Shown: positions 30,220-38,687 of the stretch, one piece after another
Layout: every line of letters begins with the position of its first letter
Numbering within the stretch: position 1 is the stretch's first letter
DNA from: Kitasatospora sp. MMS16-BH015
GTDB taxonomy: Bacteria > Actinomycetota > Actinomycetes > Streptomycetales > Streptomycetaceae
Reading direction: 5' to 3'
Length of the DNA: 64,000 nt
Assembly: GCF_002943525.1 (NCBI RefSeq)
Contig: NZ_CP025394.1
Span: forward strand, 1,426,001 to 1,490,000
Translations under genes and position numbers: made by a program
The notes under the pieces: model-generated
The model's input: the letters and a program-made list of their open reading frames with translations, nothing else
What the model was told of the DNA's origin: nothing
The model's database searches: none

Positions 30220-31655
30220 TGAACTTCTACGGTCATGTCATCGACGGACGGGAGGCGGTGGCGGAGGACTGCGAGGTCGTGGTCGATTCCGTGGACCCGT
30301 GGACCCGCCGCCCGTGGGCCCGCTTCCCGCTCGGCGGGGCGGCCGAGGCCGGGCTGGCGGTGGCCGCGGCCCGCCGGGCGTTCGACACCGGCCCGTGGCC
30401 ACGGATGGGCTTCGCCGAGCGCGGCGCGGCACTGCACCGGCTGGCCGACCTGATCGAAGCGCACGGAGCCGAGCTCGGCCTGGCGGACACCCGCGACATG
30501 GGCAAGCCGCTGGAGCAGAGCCGGGGTGCGGACGTGCCTAGGGCCGCGGCCAACTTCCGGTTCTTCGCCGACCACGCCCGGCTGGCGACCGCTGAGGTGC
30601 TGCCGATGGACTCCGGGCACCACTGCTACGGCCGGTTCGAGGCCGCCGGCGTGGTGGCCGCGATAGCTCCGTGGAACTTCCCACTGATGCTGGCCAGTTG
30701 GAAGATCGCTCCGGCCTTGGCCTGGGGGAACACGGTGGTGCTGAAACCGGCGGAGGGTTCGCCTGTCTCGGCCACCCTGCTGGCCCGGCTGGCGCTGGAG
30801 GCCGGTCTGCCTCCGGGTGTGCTCAACGTCCTGCACGGGACCGGCCCCCAGGCCGGCGACGCACTGGTCCGGGACCCGCGGGTGGACCGGGTCACCTTCA
30901 CCGGCTCCTCGGCGACCGGCCGCTCGGTCGCCGCCGCGGCGGCATCCCATCTCGCTCCGGTCAGCTTGGAGCTGGGCGGAAAGGGAGCCAATCTCGTCTT
31001 CGCAGACGCCGACCTCGACCAGGCCGTCGACTGGGCGGTCAAGGCGGCGTTCACCAACTCCGGGCAGATCTGCCTGGCCGGCAGCCGGATCCTGGTCCAG
31101 CGCCCGTTCTACCAGCGGTTCACCGAGCGCCTCGCAGCAGCCGCTGCGGCGATGACGGTCGGCAATCCGCTCACCGCGGGAACCAGGATCGGGCCGCTTG
31201 CCTCCGCACAGCACTTCCGCAAGGTCTCGGCGTACCTCGCCGAGGCCGCGCGCGGCCCGGCGACCTTGCTCACCGGTGGCACCGGCGACGGCTGGACGGT
31301 CCGGCCCTCCGTCCTCACCGACGTGCCGGCCGACTCCCCGCTGTGGCGGGAGGAGGTCTTCGGCCCCGTGGTGGCCGTGGCCCCGTTCGACCACGAGAAA
31401 CAGGCTGTCGAGGCGGCCAACGACACCCCGTACGGGCTCAACGCGATGCTCTTCACCAACGACCTGGCGCGTGCTCACCGGGTCTCGGCGGAGCTGAAGG
31501 CAGGGACAGTCTGGGTGAACTGCTTCTTCGTACGCGACCTGCGCGCACCGTTCGGCGGCGTCGGCGAGTCCGGTGTCGGCCGGGAGGGCGGGGCGTTCAG
31601 CCGGGAGTTCTTCACCGAACCGAAGGCCGTGGTGATGCGGATCGGCGCCGCGTGA
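30219..31655 (+). CDS. 2-hydroxymuconic semialdehyde dehydrogenase-like aldehyde dehydrogenase (XylG type)
   Basis: A 478-residue NAD(P)-dependent aldehyde dehydrogenase. It has APWNFPLM, FTGSSATGR, the general-base Glu in LELGGKGAN and the nucleophile Cys in SGQICLAG. ATG 30219 (GAGGAGGTG upstream) overlaps the tautomerase stop. In meta-cleavage operons this position belongs to XylG/DmpC, which oxidises the ring-fission aldehyde to the dicarboxylate. A ring-fission ketone, as from 3-methylcatechol, could not be used, so its presence implies an aldehyde-yielding catechol such as 4-methylcatechol. Confidence 0.9.
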   Translation: MNFYGHVIDGREAVAEDCEVVVDSVDPWTRRPWARFPLGGAAEAGLAVAAARRAFDTGPWPRMGFAERGAALHRLADLIEAHGAELGLADTRDMGKPLEQSRGADVPRAAANFRFFADHARLATAEVLPMDSGHHCYGRFEAAGVVAAIAPWNFPLMLASWKIAPALAWGNTVVLKPAEGSPVSATLLARLALEAGLPPGVLNVLHGTGPQAGDALVRDPRVDRVTFTGSSATGRSVAAAAASHLAPVSLELGGKGANLVFADADLDQAVDWAVKAAFTNSGQICLAGSRILVQRPFYQRFTERLAAAAAAMTVGNPLTAGTRIGPLASAQHFRKVSAYLAEAARGPATLLTGGTGDGWTVRPSVLTDVPADSPLWREEVFGPVVAVAPFDHEKQAVEAANDTPYGLNAMLFTNDLARAHRVSAELKAGTVWVNCFFVRDLRAPFGGVGESGVGREGGAFSREFFTEPKAVVMRIGAA

Positions 31656-31700
31656 CGGGCCGCGACCGGAATACCCTGACGACTTGACGACCACTGTGCG

Positions 31701-31740
31701 ACGCCGTGGGCGGGCCTGATCCAGAGCCCGCCCACGGCGT
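31701..31740. terminator. Hairpin terminator after the meta-cleavage operon
   Basis: Perfect 15-bp inverted repeat (31701..31715 with 31726..31740) and a 10-nt loop, 45 bp after the aldehyde dehydrogenase stop. The stem is GC-rich and followed by TCCGCTTT. It probably ends the plus-strand operon that begins at 20327. Confidence 0.85.
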
Positions 31741-31749
31741 TCCGCTTTA

Positions 31750-31763
31750 CGAAGGCATCTTCG
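31750..31763. promoter_or_regulatory. Short palindrome before the ArsR-type regulator (candidate operator)
   Basis: CGAAG-GCAT-CTTCG lies 18 bp upstream of the regulator start codon. In context, ACGAAGGCATCTTCGG matches the 7-2-7 core CCGAAGANNTCTTCGG of the large palindrome at 41324..41377 at 12 of 14 fixed positions. This suggests one shared regulator, possibly autoregulating here. Confidence 0.55.
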
Positions 31764-31781
31764 GAAAGGTAGCGTCCTGCC

Positions 31782-32372
31782 ATGGAGGAAAGACCGGCCG
31801 AGGCCATGATGCGACTCGACGCCCACTCGCTGCGCGGACTCGCCCACCCCCTGCGGGTCCGCATCCTCGAGCTGCTGCGCCTGGACGGACCGGCCACCGC
31901 GACCATGCTCGGGAACCGCCTGGGCGAGGACAGCGGGAACATGAGCTGGCACCTGCGGCAGCTGGCGTCACACGGCTTCATCGCAGAGGACACGGAGCGG
32001 GGCACCAAGCGCGAGCGCTGGTGGTACGCGCTGCACAAGTACATCGGTGTCGAGCAGGCGGACTTTCTGGCCGAGCGCGAGCTGAGCGGGCTGCTCTCCA
32101 CCCTCCAGAAGGCCGTGATCACCGAACAGTTCCGCCGAGCCGAGGAGTTCACCGACCAGAACTGGCCCACCCAGTGGCAGGAGGCCGCGTCGGTCGGGTA
32201 CTGGCGGCTGCGCCTGACGCCCGCCGAACTCGGTGATCTCCGGGCGGACTTGACCGCACTCTTCGAACGCTGGGAAGAGCGGCAGCGGCCGGAGTCGGAT
32301 GCGGACGCAGGCACGGAGGCCCAGGACGTCGTGCTCCAGTTCCAGGGGTTCCCCTACCGTCCGCTCACCTGA
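31782..32372 (+). CDS. ArsR-type winged-helix transcriptional regulator
   Basis: 196 residues. An N-terminal winged helix-turn-helix (about 12-90) reads LRGLAHPLRVRILELL, then NMSWHLRQLASHGFIAED and a wing with RWWYAL. The C-terminal 100 residues are mostly helical and unassigned, with no obvious metal-ligand cluster, so a small-molecule or redox signal is possible. It stands alone between two hairpins with a palindrome close to its start codon. It may control the cluster; the target sites are proposed from the related palindromes at 31750 and 41324. Confidence 0.85.
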   Translation: MEERPAEAMMRLDAHSLRGLAHPLRVRILELLRLDGPATATMLGNRLGEDSGNMSWHLRQLASHGFIAEDTERGTKRERWWYALHKYIGVEQADFLAERELSGLLSTLQKAVITEQFRRAEEFTDQNWPTQWQEAASVGYWRLRLTPAELGDLRADLTALFERWEERQRPESDADAGTEAQDVVLQFQGFPYRPLT

Positions 32373-32374
32373 GT

Positions 32375-32399
32375 CGGCCCGGTCGTCACCACCGGGCCG
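32375..32399. terminator. Bidirectional terminator between the regulator and NRPS-C
   Basis: A 9-bp perfect stem (32375..32383 with 32391..32399) and 7-nt loop in the 33-bp gap between two genes that end facing each other. Confidence 0.7.
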
Positions 32400-32405
32400 T
32401 CCCGG

Positions 32406-35400
32406 TCAGCTGTCGGTGCTCCGGCCCAGCCACCGGTCCACCAACGGCACGAGCAGGGGCGCCGTCCGCGCCGACACCACACCGGCGTGGTCGGTGGCGA
32501 CGGTGTGCGTCTCCACCGGCCCGGTCAACCACGGAGCCCAGGCGGTCGCCAGGCCCACCGGCTCCTGCCCCGGCGGAACGGCCTCCACGATCAGCGTCGG
32601 CGCTGTGACCCGGGCGGGGACGGCCGGGCCGCCCAGGCGCAGCGCGGACCGGGTCGCCGCCACCACCCGCTCCCGTTCCGGCCCGTCGAGGGCCGGGCCC
32701 GGCTGGCCGGCCAGCGCCAGCTCCAGGACTTCCTCCGGCAACGCGGTCCCGTCCTCGGCCGGCACCCCGGGCAAGGAGTCCAGCAACACCAGGGCGCTCA
32801 CCTCCTCGCCCGCGGCCTCCAGTTGCGCCGCCACGGCATGGGCGAGCGTGCCGCCGAGGGACCAACCGAGCAGCGCGTAGGGACCGCTCGGCCGGATCCG
32901 GCGGATACGGTCCGTGTGGACCGCGGCCAGCCCGCCGACGGTACCGGGCCCCACCCCGTCCAGCAGTGCCGGGGACTGTAGGCCGTGCACCGCGGTGCCC
33001 GGCGCCAGGCGGTGAGCCAGCGGGGCGTAGCACCAGCTCAGGCCACTGACCGGGTGGATGCAGAACAGGTCGGCGGCGCCGGGCACGGCCGGTCGCAGCG
33101 TCAGCACCGGGTCCAGGTCCCGGCCTGGCTGCTCACCCGCCGCAGCCACCGCCGCCAGGCCGGCCGGGGTGGGGTGGGAGAGCACCTGCCGGATGCCCAG
33201 TGCCGGGAACAGCTCCCGGGTCCGGCTGATCACCCGGGCGGCGAGCAGCGAGTGGCCGCCCAGCAGAAAGAAGTCGTCGTCCGGCCCGACCTCGGGCAGT
33301 CCGAGCACCTCTGCGAACACCTCGCACAACCGGGCCTCGGCGGAGCCGTCCACTGGCCTGCGCGGCACCGCGCCGGTGGCGTGCCGGTCCGGGGCGGGCA
33401 GGGCCGCGCGGTCGGTCTTCCCGTTCCCGGTCAACGGCAGGCGGTCCAGCACGACGAACGCGGACGGCACCATGTAGCCGGGCAGGAACTCCTGCGCGGA
33501 CTCCCGCAGCGCCACCACGTCCAGCAGCCCGGCCGCGCCGACGTAGGCCACCAGCCGCTGGTCCCCCGGGTGGTCCTCACGGACCAGTACGGCCGCCTCG
33601 GTCACCCCTTCCTGCGCCGAGAGGACCGCCTCGATCTCTCCGGTCTCGATGCGCAGCCCGCGGAGCTTCACCTGGGTGTCGGCCCGCCCCACGAACTGGA
33701 GCTGCCCGTCCGGTCGCAGGCGCACCAGGTCACCGGTGCGGTACATCCGGCGCCCGGGCTCGAACGGCGAGGCGACGAAACGCTGCGAGGTCAGCCCGGG
33801 ACGCCGCAGGTACCCGCGGGCGAGACCGACGCCCGTGATGTACAGCTCTCCCGTGACACCCGTCGGCAGCGGACGGAGTGCCTCGTCCAGGACGTGCACG
33901 CCCACATGGTCGAGGGACCGGCCGATGGGCGGGCGCTCGGCCGAAGCATGCAGCCGGTCGGTGCGGGTCGTGGTCACGGTGGCCTCGGTGGGGCCGTAGC
34001 AGTTGACGAGCTCCACCCGGCCTGCCCAGTCGGCCACGAAGTCGGACGCACACTCCTCGCCCCCGAAGATCATGCGCCGCAGGTCGGGGAGCGGGCCCTC
34101 CGGCATGGTCCGGTACACCGCGGGCGGGCCTGACACGTCCGTGATCCGCTCAACGCGAAGCAACTCGTGGAGCGCGTCGGAGATCAGCGGCCCTTCCGGC
34201 GGCATGACGAGCGTGGCCCCGGAGAGCAGTGCCATGCACAGCTCGGAGACGAACACGTCGAAGCTCGGCGACACGAGCTGGAGCACCCGCCGGCCCGGCC
34301 CAGCCGCCAGCAGCTCGGCCAGGTTCCGCACGCCGACATGGGTGACCACCACGCCCTTGGGCGTGCCGGTCGACCCGGAGGTGTAGATGACGTAGGAGGG
34401 ATGACCGGGGGTCAGCGGCCGCAGCCGGTCCGCGTCGGTGAGCGCGTCGTCGTCCGGGCTCCCGAGCCACTCTCGGGGGCCCGCCTGCTCCGGTACGCCG
34501 GACAGGTTGCCGGTCCGCAGCACGGTGGGGACGAGGCCGACGATCCCGTCGACTTGCTCGTCCGCAGCCAGCGCCACCCGCACCCCGGCGTCTTCGATCA
34601 TGTACCGGATCCGCTCCGGCGGAAGCGTCAGATCGATCACCAGGTGCGCGGCCCCGGCCTTCTGCACCGCGAGCACGGCGACGACCAGTGCCGGGGAGCG
34701 GGGCAGCGCCAAGGCCACGACATCCTCCGGACCGACGCCCGCCGCGACGATCCGCCGGGCCAGCCGGTTCGCGAGCCGGTCGAGCTCCGCGTACTCCAAG
34801 GACACGGTGCCGCCGGTCAGGGCGACGGCGTCGGGGGTGCGGCCGACCTGGGCTTCGAAGAGCTCCGGCAGAGTCCGAGGTTCGTAGCCCGCACCGGCGG
34901 ACTTGCGCGCTTCGAGCGCAAGGCGCGCGCGCTCCTCCTCGGTAAGGATCCCGACCTGGCTCACCCGCAGTTCCGGCGCCTCGGCCAGTGCGGTGAGCAC
35001 CCGCACGAAACGCTCGCCCAGGGCCGCGCCGGCGTCCTGGTCGAACAGCCCGGCGGAGAACTCGAGTTCACCGCTCATCCCCGCCGGACCGTTTCCGTCA
35101 GCGTGTTCCGAGAGGCTGAAAGACAGGTCGAACTTAGCGGTGGTGGCCCGGGGCGCCTCCAGGGCGGCGCCGAACTCCGCGAACGGATCCTGCTCGCTCT
35201 GGTCGGGCTCGACCGACAGCGCGACTCGGAACAGCGGCGAGCGGTTCGGCTCCCTGCGTGGGTTGAGTGCACTGACGACGTGGTCGAACGGGATGTCACA
35301 GTGCTCGAGTGCGCCGAGGTTGTTCCCGCGTACCCGGACGACGAGCTCCTCCAGGGTGGGATCACCGGAGGTGTCGGCCCGAAGGACGATCGTGTTGACA

Positions 35401-36269
35401 AAGAGCCCGATCACCGCGTCGAGCGCCTCGTCGTCCCGTCCGGACACCGCCGTGCCGATGGGGATGTCCGTCCCGGAGCCGAGCCTGGTCAGCAGGGCCG
35501 CCAGGGCCGCCTGCGCCACCATGGAGACCGAGGCCCGGTGGCGGCGGGCCAGCGCCGTCAAGCCGGCGTGCACGTCCCGGGGCACCACGAGCGGGACCGA
35601 ACCGCCTGAGCGGACGAACCTGCCGGAGCCCGAACGGTCGGACGGCAGCGGCAACGGATCGGGGATTCCGGCCAGAGCCTTCCGCCAGTAGTCTTCCTGG
35701 CGCCTCATCGGACTCTGCGGGTCCTCCCGGCTCCCCAGCACCTTGCGCTGCCATGCCGCATAGTCGGTGTACTGCAGGGGCAGGGGCTGCCAGGCCGGTG
35801 CCCGCCCGGCACACCGGGCCCGGTAGGCCTCCACCAGATCCCGGGCGAGCAGGCCGGTCGACCAGGCGTCCGTGGAGATGTGGTGCAGCATCAGCAGCAG
35901 GGTGTCATCGCTCTCGTCCACCCGGAGCAGCTCCGCCCGTAGCGGCACCTCCTGGGTGAGGTCGAAGCCCCGTGCCAGCATGACCTCCAGTGCCGTGCCC
36001 CGGCCGCCGGCCGACACCTCGTGGACGGCGAGCAGCGCACCGACCTCACCCGGCGCCAACACCTGCGCGCACGGCTCCCCATCTCGCTCCGGGTACACCG
36101 TGCGGAGCACCTCGTGCCGGCCGACCAGGTCGGACAGCGCCGCCGCCAGGGCCGCCTTGTCCAGGCAACGGGAGAGCCTGAGCACAATCGGAACGTTGTA
36201 TGCCGAATCGGCGACATCCAGCCGGTTCAGAAACCACAACCCGAGCTGAGCGAAAGACAGAGACTGCAT
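32406..36269 (-). CDS. NRPS-C: terminal nonribosomal peptide synthetase module, C-A-T-TE
   Basis: 1287 residues from ATG 36269 (GGAGG upstream). C about 1-430, A about 455-960, T about 965-1035 ([10 protein letters not shown]), TE about 1050-1287 with GWSLGG as nucleophile motif and a C-terminal DHAGV for the His. The C-domain motif is HHISTDA: the catalytic second His is present but the usual final Gly is Ala. The hand-read A code is DVSSMFCVTK, which I cannot assign. As the only module fused to a TE it should act last and release the peptide. It is on the minus strand but 12 kb from NRPS-A/B, with its own promoter facing the O-methyltransferase. Codon use is uniform and it lacks the repeat blocks seen in NRPS-A/B. 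Confidence 0.95.
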   Translation of the reverse strand: MQSLSFAQLGLWFLNRLDVADSAYNVPIVLRLSRCLDKAALAAALSDLVGRHEVLRTVYPERDGEPCAQVLAPGEVGALLAVHEVSAGGRGTALEVMLARGFDLTQEVPLRAELLRVDESDDTLLLMLHHISTDAWSTGLLARDLVEAYRARCAGRAPAWQPLPLQYTDYAAWQRKVLGSREDPQSPMRRQEDYWRKALAGIPDPLPLPSDRSGSGRFVRSGGSVPLVVPRDVHAGLTALARRHRASVSMVAQAALAALLTRLGSGTDIPIGTAVSGRDDEALDAVIGLFVNTIVLRADTSGDPTLEELVVRVRGNNLGALEHCDIPFDHVVSALNPRREPNRSPLFRVALSVEPDQSEQDPFAEFGAALEAPRATTAKFDLSFSLSEHADGNGPAGMSGELEFSAGLFDQDAGAALGERFVRVLTALAEAPELRVSQVGILTEEERARLALEARKSAGAGYEPRTLPELFEAQVGRTPDAVALTGGTVSLEYAELDRLANRLARRIVAAGVGPEDVVALALPRSPALVVAVLAVQKAGAAHLVIDLTLPPERIRYMIEDAGVRVALAADEQVDGIVGLVPTVLRTGNLSGVPEQAGPREWLGSPDDDALTDADRLRPLTPGHPSYVIYTSGSTGTPKGVVVTHVGVRNLAELLAAGPGRRVLQLVSPSFDVFVSELCMALLSGATLVMPPEGPLISDALHELLRVERITDVSGPPAVYRTMPEGPLPDLRRMIFGGEECASDFVADWAGRVELVNCYGPTEATVTTTRTDRLHASAERPPIGRSLDHVGVHVLDEALRPLPTGVTGELYITGVGLARGYLRRPGLTSQRFVASPFEPGRRMYRTGDLVRLRPDGQLQFVGRADTQVKLRGLRIETGEIEAVLSAQEGVTEAAVLVREDHPGDQRLVAYVGAAGLLDVVALRESAQEFLPGYMVPSAFVVLDRLPLTGNGKTDRAALPAPDRHATGAVPRRPVDGSAEARLCEVFAEVLGLPEVGPDDDFFLLGGHSLLAARVISRTRELFPALGIRQVLSHPTPAGLAAVAAAGEQPGRDLDPVLTLRPAVPGAADLFCIHPVSGLSWCYAPLAHRLAPGTAVHGLQSPALLDGVGPGTVGGLAAVHTDRIRRIRPSGPYALLGWSLGGTLAHAVAAQLEAAGEEVSALVLLDSLPGVPAEDGTALPEEVLELALAGQPGPALDGPERERVVAATRSALRLGGPAVPARVTAPTLIVEAVPPGQEPVGLATAWAPWLTGPVETHTVATDHAGVVSARTAPLLVPLVDRWLGRSTDS

Positions 36270-36702
36270 GTACCGAAACCTCCACACGGACAAGCAGACC
36301 GCCCTGCCGGACGGCCGCACAATCCAATCAGCCACATCCGAGCCGATTGTCTAGATTGCCCCGCCGGCCAGCACCGGACAACGTTTTTGATGCCTTTCGA
36401 AGACCCTCCCTCGGGCGCGCGGGAGGAAGCCACTCCTTCCTCCCCAAAAGGGACAGGAGAGTACGGTGGTCGAGCAGTCGACCAGGAAGCTCGACCACCG
36501 CCAAACCCTGCCGATTGTCCACGGACAACCGGCCGCCGACACGGACATGACTACCAGTCATGGACCTTGACTGGAGGCGCCGCCCGAGGCTAGGCTCGGC
36601 GAAAATTGATCAGTCAATTTACCTTTTGGCAAATTCCCAACGCAATCCTCATTGCCGAAAACCCCTTCCCGTGACACTCGACGAACGAAAAGTGAATCAT
36701 TC
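36270..36702. promoter_or_regulatory. Divergent promoter region between NRPS-C and the O-methyltransferase operon, rich in inverted repeats
   Basis: 433 bp without a convincing gene. Inverted repeats seen: GTGGTCGAG at 36466..36474 with CTCGACCAC at 36490..36498; TTGTCC-AC-GGACAA at 36515..36528; CATGAC-TACCA-GTCATG at 36546..36562; and AAATTGA-TCAG-TCAATTT at 36603..36620. The last lies in an AT-rich stretch about 85 bp before the O-methyltransferase start and is the best operator candidate. Short frames here are not credible genes. Confidence 0.6.
36603..36620. promoter_or_regulatory. Perfect 7-4-7 palindrome upstream of the O-methyltransferase (candidate operator)
   Basis: AAATTGATCAGTCAATTT, a perfect 7-bp-arm inverted repeat in a locally AT-rich stretch of a GC-rich genome. 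Its sequence is unrelated to the CCGAAGA-type palindromes, so a different regulator would be involved. Confidence 0.5.
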
Positions 36703-37353
36703 ATGCCCGCTCCCGTGCGACTCACCTTACCCGGAATTGAAGAATACACCACAAAGCACACGACGCTGGATTCAGCCGACCTCTGCGAACTCGCTGCGGA
36801 GACACTTCGCAGATCCGATCGCCCCCACATGATGATCGGACCAGTAGAAGCCCGATTCCTTCAGTTCCTGCTCTTCGCCCACCAGCCGAAGCGGGTGCTG
36901 GAGATCGGCACCTTCACCGGCTACTCGGCCCTGTCGATGGCCGAGGTACTGCCGCCCGACGCGCACATCGTCACCTGTGAGCTCGATGAGGAATACGCGC
37001 AGATCGCGCGCCGGTTCATCGGGGCCAGCCAGTGGCGCGACCGCATCGAGGTGCGCACCGGCCCGGCACTGGCAACCATCCGGGACCTGTCCGGAACTTA
37101 CGATTTCATCCTCCTCGACGCCGACCAGCCGCATTTCCCGGACTATCTCGACCCGCTGGTGGACCTGCTGTCCGAGCGTGGGATCCTCGCGGCCGACAAC
37201 ACCCTCTGGAGCGGTTCGGTACTTGACGAGACCGACGACCGGGCCGGCGCGGAGGGCATCCGCCGCTTCAACGACCTGGTGACCGCACGCGAGGACCTCA
37301 CGTCGGTGCTGCTCTCCGTCCGGGACGGCCTGCGCCTCATCCGGAAGAGGTAA
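36703..37353 (+). CDS. Class I SAM-dependent O-methyltransferase (catechol/caffeoyl-CoA OMT type)
   Basis: 216 residues. The SAM site is RVLEIGTFTGYSAL with acidic CELDEEY; DFILLDADQPHF and ADNTLWSGSV carry the metal-binding acidic residues and Asn of the divalent-metal-dependent OMT family, which methylates one hydroxyl of a catechol. ATG 36703 is preferred over the longer frame, though its ribosome site is weak. The gene runs into the HpgT-like and second HpaB-like genes, so it may methylate a catechol made by that HpaB. Codon 9 is the rare TTA (36727..36729), hinting at bldA control. Confidence 0.9.
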   Translation: MPAPVRLTLPGIEEYTTKHTTLDSADLCELAAETLRRSDRPHMMIGPVEARFLQFLLFAHQPKRVLEIGTFTGYSALSMAEVLPPDAHIVTCELDEEYAQIARRFIGASQWRDRIEVRTGPALATIRDLSGTYDFILLDADQPHFPDYLDPLVDLLSERGILAADNTLWSGSVLDETDDRAGAEGIRRFNDLVTAREDLTSVLLSVRDGLRLIRKR

Positions 37354-37363
37354 CGGGCCGGAC

Positions 37364-38680
37364 ATGCATCTCACCCATGACCAACTGAGCCCCGCGCTCG
37401 CGCGCCCCGTCATGCGCTCCGCCGTCTTCCTCAACGAAGCGGCCGCCCAGCACCCCGAGGCACTCAGCCTCGCCGCCGGACGGCCCTTCGACGACTTCTT
37501 CGACCCCGCCGACCTCGTCGACCACCTGAACGCCTTCGAGCAGCACCTCGTCGACTCGGGCCTGGGCCGAAGCGAGATCACCCGCCTGCTCTTCCAGTAC
37601 GGGCGCACCGCCGGCCACATTCAGGACTTGATTGCCAGCCAACTCGCCAATGACGAAGGGATGCACATCGATCCGGCGGCCCTGGTGGTGACCGTAGGCG
37701 CCCAGGAAGGCATGTTCATCACCCTGCAGGCCCTCTGCCACCGACCCCAGGACGTCCTGCTCGTCGCGTCACCCTGCTACATCGGCATGCTCGGTGTGGC
37801 GGAGCTGCTCGGCGTGCCGGTGGTCCCGGTCCCCGAGGGCGAGCACGGGCTCGACCCGACCGAGGTGGCCCGGGTGGCTGCCGAGGTCCGGGCCGACGGG
37901 CGGACCCCCCGCGCCTTCTACCTCGTCCCCACCGGGTCCAATCCCTCCGGGCGCACCATGCCGCTGCCCCAGCGCCACCGACTGCTCGCCGTCGCCGAGG
38001 AGGCCGATCTGCTGCTGCTCGAGGACGACCCGTACGGGTTCCTGACCGACGGCCCGGAGTGGGTCCCCACCCTCAAGGCGCTCGACACCGCCCAACGCGT
38101 CATCCACATCGGCACGTTCGCCAAGACGTGCTACCCCGGCGCGCGCGTGGGTTATGTCGTCGCCGACCAGCGGGTCCATCACGCCGACGGGCGGATCAGC
38201 CTGCTCTCGGACGAACTGGCCCTGATCCGCAGCATGGTCACGGTGAACACCTCCGCCGTGTCCCAGGCCGTGATCGGCGGCATGCTGGTGCGCGCCGACT
38301 GCTCGTTGCGGAAGATCAACACGGAGCGGGTCGCGCACTACCGCAGCAACCTGGCACTGCTTCTGGACTGCCTCGACCAAGGCCTTCCCGAAGCCCGCCG
38401 CTTGGACCTCGGCATCTCCTGGACCGCTCCGGACACCGGCTTCTTCGTCGTCATCCGGGTGCCGTTCTCCGTGGACGAAGCGCTCCTGATCCGCTCAGCC
38501 GAGGAGTACGGCGTGCTGTGGACCCCGATGTCCTACTTCTACCCCGGCGAGGGCGGCACCGAGGAGCTGCGGGTGAGCTGCAGTGCGCTGTCACCGACCG
38601 ATCTGGCGGAGGCGGTGCGCCGACTCACGCGCTTCCTTGACGACACCGCTTCCGCCGTACGCACGACGACGAGGGGATGA
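37364..38680 (+). CDS. HpgT-like PLP aminotransferase
   Basis: 438 residues, fold-type I, with the PLP lysine in HIGTFAKTCYPGARVGYV and substrate-binding features AGRPFDDFFDP, FQYGRTAGHI, VTVGAQEGM, LVPTGSNPSG and LWTPMSYFY. These match HpgT/PglE, the aminotransferases that make (hydroxy)phenylglycine from the arylglyoxylate with an aromatic amino donor. It follows the O-methyltransferase by 10 bp. It is the only ordinary aminotransferase in the cluster, so besides arylglycine formation it could aminate 2-oxohex-4-enoate from the meta-cleavage branch. Both roles are open. Confidence 0.87.
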   Translation: MHLTHDQLSPALARPVMRSAVFLNEAAAQHPEALSLAAGRPFDDFFDPADLVDHLNAFEQHLVDSGLGRSEITRLLFQYGRTAGHIQDLIASQLANDEGMHIDPAALVVTVGAQEGMFITLQALCHRPQDVLLVASPCYIGMLGVAELLGVPVVPVPEGEHGLDPTEVARVAAEVRADGRTPRAFYLVPTGSNPSGRTMPLPQRHRLLAVAEEADLLLLEDDPYGFLTDGPEWVPTLKALDTAQRVIHIGTFAKTCYPGARVGYVVADQRVHHADGRISLLSDELALIRSMVTVNTSAVSQAVIGGMLVRADCSLRKINTERVAHYRSNLALLLDCLDQGLPEARRLDLGISWTAPDTGFFVVIRVPFSVDEALLIRSAEEYGVLWTPMSYFYPGEGGTEELRVSCSALSPTDLAEAVRRLTRFLDDTASAVRTTTRG

Positions 38681-38687
38681 CCCGACC

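Noticed and set aside
36328..36561. Small minus-strand frames in the NRPS-C/O-methyltransferase gap
   Set aside because: No ribosome sites, Arg/Gly/Pro-rich composition typical of GC-rich non-coding DNA, and the region is full of inverted repeats as expected for a promoter.
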